Program-made: the position numbers and the translations under genes
Source: JAFAGX01 sp035501575
GTDB lineage: Bacteria; Acidobacteriota; Terriglobia; Terriglobales; Acidobacteriaceae
Reading direction: 5' to 3'
Length of the DNA: 5,173 nt
NCBI GenBank assembly: GCA_035501575.1
Contig: DATJVZ010000260.1
Coordinates: 1-5,173 of the forward strand
Shown here: piece by piece, positions 1 through 5,173 of the stretch
How the letters are laid out: the number at the start of each line of letters is the position of its first letter
How positions within the stretch are numbered: the first letter of the stretch is position 1
Notes under the pieces: generated by a model
What the model saw: only the letters and a program-made list of their open reading frames with translations
Told to the model about the DNA's origin: nothing
Database searches by the model: none

Positions 1-1
1 C

Positions 2-370
2 TTGATCGCCACCAGCAGCATGGTGCAGGTGGCGCTGAGCGCGGCGACCCGGCTGGAAAAAGAAGGCATCAGCGCCGAAGTGGTCGATCCGCGCACCACC
101 TGGCCGCTCGACGAAACGGCGATTCTTGACTCGGCCAGGAAAACCTCGCGCGCGCTCGTCGTCGACGAGGGTTACGGCCGCTACGGTGTCGCTTCTGAGA
201 TCGCGGCGGTGATTGCCGAAGGTGCCTTCTACGATTTGGACGCGCCCGTGAAACGCATGGGGGCCATGCAGGTCCCGATTCCATTTTCTCCGCCGCTCGA
301 AGACCGAACCGTGCCGACGGAGGAGACGGTATGCGCTGCGGCGAAGGCCATGTGTAGGCCCCGGGGCTGA
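2..370 (+). CDS. 2-oxoacid dehydrogenase E1 component, beta subunit (C-terminal part; 5' end outside window)
   Basis: This is the C-terminal transketolase-type domain of a thiamine-diphosphate-dependent E1 beta subunit (pyruvate, acetoin or branched-chain 2-oxoacid dehydrogenase). E1 decarboxylates the 2-oxo acid and passes the acyl group to the lipoyl arm of E2 in the cytoplasm. About 122 residues are visible, roughly the last third of a usual 320-340 residue subunit. The reading frame is open at the left edge, so the TTG at base 2 is not the true start. Family landmarks, counted from base 2: IATSSMV (2-8), the helix with EKEGISAEVVDPRT (19-32) then PLDE (35-38), VVDEGYGRYGVASEI (53-67), and DAPVKR followed by PIPFSPPLED (80-101), which is typical of E1 beta C-termini. 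The stop is TGA at 368-370. An E2 gene follows two genes later on the same strand, which supports a shared complex. The exact substrate cannot be read from this fragment. Family assignment is firm; acetoin versus pyruvate is open. Confidence 0.9.
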   Translation: MIATSSMVQVALSAATRLEKEGISAEVVDPRTTWPLDETAILDSARKTSRALVVDEGYGRYGVASEIAAVIAEGAFYDLDAPVKRMGAMQVPIPFSPPLEDRTVPTEETVCAAAKAMCRPRG

Positions 371-424
371 GCTAGGAGTCACGGGTCGAAGCGCGAAACC
401 GGCGCCTCTTGGCTGCGGCTCGAA

Positions 425-430
425 AAGGAG
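425..430 (+). promoter_or_regulatory. Ribosome binding site of the M24 gene
   Basis: AAGGAG lies six bases before the ATG at 437. It is a strong Shine-Dalgarno match and selects ATG 437 over the in-frame ATG at 461 (Met9). It is the best ribosome binding site in the window; the E2 gene downstream has no comparable one. Confidence 0.75.
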
Positions 431-436
431 TTCATC

Positions 437-1795
437 ATGTCACTCAAAACTCACGGCACGATGGCGGTGGATTGGGAAGAGCGCATTGATTTCGACCGGC
501 TTCGGCGCGAGCGTCTGCAAAAGGCGAAAGACCTGCTGGCCAAATCGTCCATGGGCTCTCTGCTGTGCTTCGACATGAACAATGTGCGCTATTTGACCGC
601 GACACACATCGGATCATGGGCGCAGGACAAGGCCAACCGATTCACCCTGCTGCCGCAAAACGACGAGCCCATTCTCTGGGATTTCGGATCGGCCGCCAAA
701 CACCACCAGTTGCAGTGCCCGTGGCTGGGAGAGCGATCGCGGCCGGGCATTTCGATGCTGCGCGGCGCCATGACACCGGAGATGGGCCGGGCGGAAGACG
801 TCGCCCAAAAAATCCGCGTCGAACTCGAAATGCGCGGTTTGCACAAAGAACCCTTGGGCGTCGACATCATCGAGCTGCCGGTGCTCTTTGCCCTGCAGAA
901 AGCCGGCCTCGAAGTCGTCGACGGCCAGCCGCTCATGTCGGAAGCGCGCGTGCTCAAAACCCAGGATGAGATTTCCCTTCTCAACACCTCCGCCATGATG
1001 GTCGACGCGGCGTACGACGAGCTGTACCGCGCGATGAAACCCGGCCTGCGAGAAAACCAAGCCGTCGGCCTGGTCAGCAAGGTTCTCTACGATCTGGGCT
1101 CGGAATACGTCGAGGCGGTGAATGCGATTTCGGGCGAGCGCTGCAACCCGCACCCGCACGTATTTTCTGATCGCGTATTGCGGCCGGGGGATCCGGTCTA
1201 CTACGACATTCTTCACTCCTACATGGGATACCGCACCTGTTATTACCGCTGCTTCACCGTGGGCTACGCGTCGCACGCCATGGTCGACGCCTACAAGCGC
1301 TGCCGGGAATATCTGGACGCGGCGATTGAACTGGTTCGCCCTGGCCGCACCACCGCGGAAATCGCCGCCGTCTGGCCGAAGGCGGAAGAGTTCGGCTTCG
1401 CCAATGAAGAAGCCTGCTTCGCCCTGCAATACGGTCATGGCGTCGGCCTCGCCATTTGGGAAAAACCGGTGATCAGCCGCCTGGTGTCGTTCGAACATCC
1501 GGTCGAAATAAAACCCGGAATGGTGTTCGCGCTCGAAACCTTCTGGCCCTCGACCGACGGCTGGAGCGCGGCGCGCATCGAAGAAGAAATCGTGGTCACG
1601 CCGACCGGGCACGAGGTCATCACCCGATTCCCGGCAGAAGAGCTGCTGGTGGCCGGGGCGCACTATTTCACCGTCAACGGTCCGCTGCCCACCACCCGAG
1701 AAAGCGAGGCTCCCCCGAGCGAGCGTGTGCTCGAGCGGATCGAAGCCAGCGCCAAGAGCGAACGGGTAGGAGTTTCGAGCTCCAGATCGCGATAA
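437..1795 (+). CDS. M24 (creatinase/aminopeptidase P fold) family protein, DddP-like, altered metal site
   Basis: A 452-residue cytoplasmic protein with no signal peptide. It has the two-domain M24 layout: an N-terminal creatinase-type domain (about 20-165, with LLCFDMNNVRYLT at 42-54) and a C-terminal pita-bread domain (about 175-405). Five metal-ligand positions can be placed: Asp257 (VYYDI), Cys268 (GYRTCYYRCF, where the family has Asp), His334 (GHGVGL), Glu367 (MVFALE) and Glu382 (ARIEEE). The spacing from Asp257 to Cys268 is 11, as in methionine aminopeptidase. Trp341 stands where aminopeptidase P and prolidase have the catalytic shuttle His (HGxGLxxH). The stretch SGERCNPHPH (232-241) and the overall pattern resemble the DddP (DMSP lyase) and creatinase-like branches, recalled from memory rather than searched. 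M24 members include peptidases, creatinase (no metal) and DddP, so the reaction is unknown. The tail after about 415 is Arg/Ser/Glu-rich and probably disordered. The gene lies between E1 beta and E2 genes, which suggests it supplies or processes a substrate for that complex; this is inference. Automatic labels such as Xaa-Pro aminopeptidase would be risky. Confidence 0.88.
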   Translation: MSLKTHGTMAVDWEERIDFDRLRRERLQKAKDLLAKSSMGSLLCFDMNNVRYLTATHIGSWAQDKANRFTLLPQNDEPILWDFGSAAKHHQLQCPWLGERSRPGISMLRGAMTPEMGRAEDVAQKIRVELEMRGLHKEPLGVDIIELPVLFALQKAGLEVVDGQPLMSEARVLKTQDEISLLNTSAMMVDAAYDELYRAMKPGLRENQAVGLVSKVLYDLGSEYVEAVNAISGERCNPHPHVFSDRVLRPGDPVYYDILHSYMGYRTCYYRCFTVGYASHAMVDAYKRCREYLDAAIELVRPGRTTAEIAAVWPKAEEFGFANEEACFALQYGHGVGLAIWEKPVISRLVSFEHPVEIKPGMVFALETFWPSTDGWSAARIEEEIVVTPTGHEVITRFPAEELLVAGAHYFTVNGPLPTTRESEAPPSERVLERIEASAKSERVGVSSSRSR

Positions 1796-1831
1796 CGAAC
1801 GGCGAGAGCCTTTCCGCAATAGCGAGCGAAT

Positions 1832-3070
1832 ATGGCCTTCAGCGTAGTGATGCCCGCCCTCGAAATGGCGCAGGAGACCGGCAAGCTGATCTCCTGGCGC
1901 AAAAAGGAAGGCGATCGCGTGCAGAAGGGCGAGCCGCTCATCGAAATCGAGACCGACAAGGCGGTGGTCGAAGTAGAAGCCCCGGCCGACGGTTTGCTGG
2001 TGGGCATCAGGGCCGCCGCGGGAGCAGATATTCCCGTGGGTAAAACCATCGCCTGGATTGTTGCGCCGGGCGAAGCGCCGCCCCTCGAGAGCGACCCGTC
2101 CGCGCCCACGGCGCGACCGGCAACGGACCGAGAACCCAGGCCATCAGGCACCCCGCCGACCGCCGCGGGCGGTTCCCTGTCGGCGCCCGCAGGGGTCAAG
2201 ATTTCTCCCAAGGCCCGCCGCCTGGCCAACGAGCGCGAGATCGACATCCGGTCGCTCTCCGGTTCCGGCCCCGGCGGGGAGATTCTCGTCGCGGATGTCG
2301 AGGCGGCGCGAACCGCCAAGGACCGATCCGGCAAAACCTCTCCGCCCATCGAAGTGGCGGGCTCGGTCGGCCGCATCATGGCCAAACGGACTACGGAGAG
2401 CTGGACCACGGTTCCCCATTTTTTTATTACCCGGGAAATCGATGCCACGGCGCTCCAGGACTATCGCAATCGCATCTCCGCCGAACTGGAACAAACCCAC
2501 GCCGATCCGGCAAAGATTGTCCGCATTACGCACACCGATCTGTTGGTGGCCCTAGTCGCGCGCGCGTTGCTTCGCCATCCGCGCTTGAATGCCAGCTGGA
2601 CTGCCGAAGGCATTCGCATGCACGATCACGTCAATATGGGCATAGCAATTGCGGTGAATGACGGGGTGGTCGCCGGTGTTATTCCCTACGCCGACAGCGC
2701 GAACCTCGCGCAAATCGCCCGCCGGCGGGTCGAGGTCACCGAGCGTGCCTTCGCCGGTCGGCTGCAGCCGACCGACATCGCGGACGCCACTTTTACCATC
2801 AGCAACCTGGGCATGTATCACGTCGATCAATTCAGCGCGATCATCACCCCCCCGCAGGCTGCGATTCTGGCGGTCGGCGCCATCGCCGATCGAGTTGTGG
2901 CCATCGAGGGCAGGCCTGCCGTACGGCCCAGGATGGCGCTAACCCTTTCCTGCGACCACCGGGTTGCCGATGGTGTGCGTGCGGCGTTGTTCCTGAATGA
3001 TCTTGCTGACGCCGTGCGCCAGCCCGGAAAATCCTTGGGGCCGGCCGCTCCCGGCCTTCCGGCGCGCTGA
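1832..3070 (+). CDS. Dihydrolipoamide acyltransferase, E2 component of a 2-oxoacid dehydrogenase complex
   Basis: A 412-residue E2. It accepts the acyl group from E1 on a lipoyl-lysine and transfers it to coenzyme A, forming the core of the complex in the cytoplasm. Domains in order: one lipoyl domain (about 2-80) with the lipoylation site Lys43 in EIETDKAVVEVEAP; a Pro/Ala/Thr-rich flexible linker (about 81-120); a peripheral-subunit-binding domain (about 122-160, KISPKARRLANE then GSGPGGEILVADVE), which docks E1 or E3; and the catalytic domain (about 175-400) with VPHFFITREID (194-204), TFTISNLGMY (320-329), TPPQAAILAVG (339-349) and the active-site CDHRVADG (374-381; His376, Asp380). All key residues are present, and the single lipoyl domain and length are ordinary for bacterial pyruvate/acetoin E2. 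An in-frame TAG at 1820-1822 fixes ATG 1832 as the start. No good Shine-Dalgarno sequence is seen, so translation may depend on the gene 36 bases upstream. It is probably the last plus-strand gene of the operon, because the next gene is convergent. Substrate (pyruvate, acetoin or branched-chain) is not decided. Confidence 0.95.
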   Translation: MAFSVVMPALEMAQETGKLISWRKKEGDRVQKGEPLIEIETDKAVVEVEAPADGLLVGIRAAAGADIPVGKTIAWIVAPGEAPPLESDPSAPTARPATDREPRPSGTPPTAAGGSLSAPAGVKISPKARRLANEREIDIRSLSGSGPGGEILVADVEAARTAKDRSGKTSPPIEVAGSVGRIMAKRTTESWTTVPHFFITREIDATALQDYRNRISAELEQTHADPAKIVRITHTDLLVALVARALLRHPRLNASWTAEGIRMHDHVNMGIAIAVNDGVVAGVIPYADSANLAQIARRRVEVTERAFAGRLQPTDIADATFTISNLGMYHVDQFSAIITPPQAAILAVGAIADRVVAIEGRPAVRPRMALTLSCDHRVADGVRAALFLNDLADAVRQPGKSLGPAAPGLPAR

Positions 3071-3110
3071 TTGGAGATTGCGCTGGACTTGCCGCGGCTC
3101 GGGCCTGACC

Positions 3111-3638
3111 TCATCTCGGCAGGAACGAAAAGATTCCGACGATTGCCCCGCCGACTACGAGCAGTGCGGGGTTCACTTTGTATTGCAGCAAAATCAGCAA
3201 CACGCCGACGGCGATGGCCGCCGTTTCCAGCCCCGTGATCGCACCCTTCGCCATGGTGAAACAGCCGGCGAGCAGCAGTCCGATCGAGACCGGAGCCAGC
3301 CCCTGCTGAATCGACCTTCTCCACGGCCATTTCTCCAGCCTCTTCCACACCCGGGCTACGACAAAGGCAAGCAACGCGGTCGGGGCAAAGAAAGCGAGCA
3401 GAGTAAAGACAGCGCCGAGAAAGCCTCCGGCCCACTCTCCAATGGAAACAATCATCATCATGTTGGGTCCAGGCGCCAGCTGACCGACACTATAGAGATG
3501 AATCAGCTGGGGGAAAGTCAGCCACTTGTGCACATCCACGGTCAAAATCTTCATTTCGGGGAAGGCTGCCATTCCACCGCCCACCGTCAGCAGAGACAAG
3601 AAAGCGAAGACCCGGATCAGGGCTGGAATCTGGTTCAT
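3111..3638 (-). CDS. chrA: Chromate transporter (CHR) family, C-terminal-half subunit
   Basis: A 175-residue inner-membrane protein made of a single CHR domain. Family landmarks: FLSLLTVGGGMAAFPEM (13-29), the HKWLT segment (37-41), and GQLAPGPNMMMIVSIGEWAGG (52-72), the PGP signature of the family. Hydrophobic segments at about 74-97, 113-133, 135-152 and 155-173 give about five to six membrane spans. Short-chain CHR carriers work as a pair of half-size proteins that together match one full-length ChrA; they are linked to chromate efflux, but many members are uncharacterised. The ATG at 3638 overlaps the TGA of the upstream N-half gene (ATGA, 3638-3635), so the two are translationally coupled. 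An AGAAGG ribosome binding site precedes it by nine bases. Stop is TGA at 3113-3111, 40 bases from the end of the convergent E2 gene. Family call is secure; chromate as the true substrate is inferred from the family only. Confidence 0.9.
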   Translation of the reverse strand: MNQIPALIRVFAFLSLLTVGGGMAAFPEMKILTVDVHKWLTFPQLIHLYSVGQLAPGPNMMMIVSIGEWAGGFLGAVFTLLAFFAPTALLAFVVARVWKRLEKWPWRRSIQQGLAPVSIGLLLAGCFTMAKGAITGLETAAIAVGVLLILLQYKVNPALLVVGGAIVGIFSFLPR

Positions 3639-4252
3639 GGCGAAACGCCTTCTTTCTCCGCCCGGCGCGGATGATGAAAAAGAACGGCCAGGATGCCCAC
3701 GGCGATCAGGGTTCGCGGAACGGACTGGTGCAACCGGTTGACGGCAATCACGGTGAGCGCCATGAAAACAAAGTCGAAACGATTGGCCAGGGACTTCTTG
3801 CTTAGCTGGACGACGGTAAACAAAATGAGCCCCACGGCTGCGGCCGCCACCCCTTGGAGCCCGGCAGTGGCCCAGGGATGATCGCCATGTTGCCGGTAGA
3901 AGATACCCACCATGGCCATGATGGCGGCGCCGGGCAGACAGATGCCAAGGATCGCGGCCAGGGAGCCTAGGGCACCGCCGAGCTTCTCCCCGACAAGAAT
4001 AGCCATGTTCGTGGCATTCAGACCGGGCAGCGATTGGCTTATGGAGAGCATCTCCACGAACTCCTTATCGTCGACCCACTGTCTCTTAGTGACGAGATGC
4101 TCGCGCAGGTACGGCACCACACCTCCAAAGCTGGTGGCACCAATGATCAGAAATTCCTGGAAGATCTCGCCGAGCGATGCCTTCGGCTCGGCTTGAGGAA
4201 ACTCGTGCAGCACAGCTTTCGCCGCACTGTTATTCATGGCTTTACTATTCAT
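3635..4252 (-). CDS. chrA: Chromate transporter (CHR) family, N-terminal-half subunit
   Basis: A 205-residue inner-membrane protein with one CHR domain, partner of the half-size gene directly downstream. After a polar N-terminus (about 1-26) come the first membrane helix with SFGGVVPYL (41-49), the cytoplasmic HLVTKRQWVDDKEFVEML (52-69), the SLPGLNATNMAILVG stretch (74-88) and hydrophobic spans at about 94-117, 128-149, 156-172 and 180-196. Classical ChrA has GGP and PGP where this has GGV and PGL; the LPGxNxTN form is, from memory, seen in one group of short-chain CHR proteins, so this looks like a subfamily trait and not decay. Two in-frame starts exist, ATG 4252 and ATG 4237, created by a 15-base tandem duplication; neither has a good Shine-Dalgarno sequence. 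The first overlaps the stop of the upstream gene (ATGAATAG), which favours translational coupling and ATG 4252. The C-terminal TGA overlaps the next gene. Substrate is inferred from the family only. Confidence 0.9.
   Translation of the reverse strand: MNSKAMNNSAAKAVLHEFPQAEPKASLGEIFQEFLIIGATSFGGVVPYLREHLVTKRQWVDDKEFVEMLSISQSLPGLNATNMAILVGEKLGGALGSLAAILGICLPGAAIMAMVGIFYRQHGDHPWATAGLQGVAAAAVGLILFTVVQLSKKSLANRFDFVFMALTVIAVNRLHQSVPRTLIAVGILAVLFHHPRRAEKEGVSP
3648..3653 (-). promoter_or_regulatory. Ribosome binding site of the C-half transporter gene
   Basis: AGAAGG on the minus strand, nine bases before the ATG at 3638 and inside the coding region of the upstream N-half gene. The last two G's and following bases can form a small GGCG-TTT-CGCC hairpin (3649-3639), which could hide part of the site until ribosomes from the upstream gene arrive. 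The site supports the chosen start; the hairpin effect is speculative. Confidence 0.6.
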
Positions 4253-4260
4253 GGCTTTGC
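4231..4260 (-). repeat. 15-base tandem duplication at a gene junction
   Basis: Two adjacent 15-base copies (4231-4245 and 4246-4260) differ at one base; 13 bases in a row are identical (tattcatggcttt on the plus strand). On the minus strand each copy carries an ATG, so the N-half transporter gene has two in-frame start codons five codons apart (MNSKAMNN). The stop codon of the upstream CYTH-like gene also lies in the array: GAATAG now, and GAATAA would be in the same place if one copy were removed. The duplication therefore preserves both reading frames. Confidence 0.85.
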
Positions 4261-5173
4261 GGTTGATTTCCCTTCAGACGGTAGACCATGCCCGTCTTCG
4301 TGACCCCCAAGGCGAGCCAATCCTCGACGTCCCGCTGCAAGGAAATGTAGAACTGGGCCGCCCGTTTTTTGGCCTTCTCCGAGATTTCCGCTCGGCTGGG
4401 AAACTTTACTTGAAAAGCAAACTCTCCCACCAGCGATTTATGTTCGCCGCGCGTACGCCACAACCCGATGTCGCATTTGCCGACCTGGCCTTTGCCGAAG
4501 TCCAACTGACCGAGCGGGAGCAATAGTTCTTCGACGATTCCTTCATTCACCAAGCTGATTCTCTCGCCAGCCGACTTCTTTAATGTGGCCAATGCCGGGA
4601 AGATGCGGACCAGGGTGCTCATCGAGCCGTCTGCCTCGTGCACCTGGCTCAGGCCGAACTGGCAATTGTGGGAATAGAGGATGCGGTACCCCCCGACTCG
4701 ATCCTTCAAGGGAAGCACTTCGGCTTTGAACTTTATGCGATACTTCCCCGCAATCTTCGGCCTTACGTCCATGGCCGTCGCCTGTTGCTGGTCGGGATGG
4801 CGGAACTTGAAGACGATCTCGGGGTCCCCCACGGGAAACCCATCCACGTAGCAAATACGCCGGCGGAGAATAAACGCGTTGTTATAGAGGCGAAAGTCGG
4901 GGGTGTCTCCGAAGACGATTTCCCTAACCTCCGGCCTGAGCCCGGCCTTGGGATCGTCGATGAAGCCCACGTCGACCTTCTTGGCCGTCTTCTCGACGAT
5001 TTTGCCAAAGTCGCGAAAATTCTGAACCGAGGTGAAGCGGTCGGGCTTGAGGATCAGCTTTGCCTCCAGGTAGGTGACCTGGTCGAAAGGCTGGCCGTCG
5101 GCGTAGGTCGCCAGTTGTGGAGCCGCCGCCCTGGATCCCGAGCCGGCCGCACGGGCCAAGCTCCTGCCTTTCT
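4245..5173 (-). CDS. Hypothetical protein, possibly CYTH-like (polyphosphate/VTC-type) fold; start not determined
   Basis: About 304 residues are counted here from a TTG at 5159, but the frame is open to the window edge, so the true start may lie outside. The first 16-18 visible residues are Ala/Arg/Ser-rich and could be the end of a leader or a linker. Visible core: TYLEAKLIL (29-37), DFRLYNNAFILRRR (88-101), DPEIVFKFRHP (112-122), RIKFKAEVLPL (141-151), GIVEELLLPLG (207-217), CDIGLWRTR (229-237), GEFAFQVKF (245-253) and a final helix AAQFYISLQRDVEDWL followed by TKTGMVYRL (267-295). Alternating charged residues on successive strands, and the closing helix, recall the CYTH/triphosphate-tunnel superfamily, which binds polyphosphate or nucleotide triphosphates. 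The ExExK signature is incomplete: only Glu32-x-Lys34 is seen. The fold call is tentative and no reaction is assigned. The stop TAG at 4247-4245 overlaps the start of the transporter gene, so the two are probably cotranscribed. It could instead be an unrelated beta-rich protein. Confidence 0.75.
   Translation of the reverse strand, partial: KGRSLARAAGSGSRAAAPQLATYADGQPFDQVTYLEAKLILKPDRFTSVQNFRDFGKIVEKTAKKVDVGFIDDPKAGLRPEVREIVFGDTPDFRLYNNAFILRRRICYVDGFPVGDPEIVFKFRHPDQQQATAMDVRPKIAGKYRIKFKAEVLPLKDRVGGYRILYSHNCQFGLSQVHEADGSMSTLVRIFPALATLKKSAGERISLVNEGIVEELLLPLGQLDFGKGQVGKCDIGLWRTRGEHKSLVGEFAFQVKFPSRAEISEKAKKRAAQFYISLQRDVEDWLALGVTKTGMVYRLKGNQPQSHE

Noticed and set aside
371..436. Promoter between the E1 beta and M24 genes
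   Set aside because: No convincing -35/-10 pair is visible in 66 GC-rich bases. The spacer looks like an intra-operon gap with a ribosome binding site.
614..1819. Long 401-residue open frame on the minus strand opposite the M24 gene
   Set aside because: The plus-strand frame has clear M24 motifs and a good ribosome binding site. The antisense frame shows no recognisable domain and is an expected artefact of GC-rich codon use.
2419..2425. Run of seven T in the E2 gene as a possible frameshift or slippage site
   Set aside because: It encodes part of VPHFFITREID, a conserved E2 segment, and the frame is intact on both sides.
1663..2448. 261-residue minus-strand open frame opposite the M24 end and the E2 start
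   Set aside because: It lies across two well-supported plus-strand genes, is low-complexity in Ala/Ser/Arg/Pro and has no family resemblance.
2847..2853. Run of seven C in the E2 gene as a possible sequencing error
   Set aside because: It encodes TPPQAAILAVG, which fits the E2 catalytic domain, and the frame continues correctly to CDHRVADG.
3071..3110. Possible bidirectional terminator in the convergent 40-base spacer
   Set aside because: Only a short GCCGCGGC palindrome (3091-3098) is present. There is no adequate stem-loop and no T-run on either strand, so an intrinsic terminator is not supported.
2997..3674. 225-residue plus-strand open frame opposite the C-half transporter
   Set aside because: Rich in Gln, Arg, Ser and Pro with no domain. 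The minus strand encodes a hydrophobic CHR protein with family motifs.

Overview
The window reads as a piece of a GC-rich (roughly 60% by eye) bacterial chromosome with tightly packed genes. The taxon cannot be fixed from five kilobases. The codon bias toward G/C in third positions, the acetoin/pyruvate-dehydrogenase-type operon and the split chromate-transporter pair fit a soil or sediment proteobacterium, an acidobacterium or a similar lineage. That placement is inference. No RNA genes, insertion sequences, CRISPR arrays or prophage parts are visible.

Left block (plus strand, 1-3070): the 3' end of a 2-oxoacid dehydrogenase E1 beta subunit gene, a complete creatinase/aminopeptidase-P-fold (M24) gene, and a complete lipoyl-bearing dihydrolipoamide acyltransferase (E2). 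Spacings of 66 and 36 bases and the shared strand suggest one operon whose E1 part continues to the left of the window. E1 beta and E2 would be parts of one acyl-CoA-forming complex. The M24 protein sits between them, resembles the DddP-like branch of M24 more than true aminopeptidase P, and has Cys268 where the family has a metal-binding Asp and Trp341 where peptidases have a catalytic His. No E3 (dihydrolipoamide dehydrogenase) gene lies in the window.

Right block (minus strand, 5173-3111): a protein with a CYTH-like look (open at the window edge), then the N-terminal-half and C-terminal-half subunits of a split chromate-transporter (CHR) family carrier. The CYTH-like gene overlaps the first transporter gene, and the two transporter genes overlap by ATGA, so the three are probably one translationally coupled unit. 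A 15-base tandem duplication at the first junction doubles the transporter start codon.

The two blocks converge on a 40-base spacer (3071-3110) with no clear terminator. The main candidate for something undescribed is the M24 protein with its altered metal site inside a 2-oxoacid dehydrogenase operon. The rest belongs to known families.
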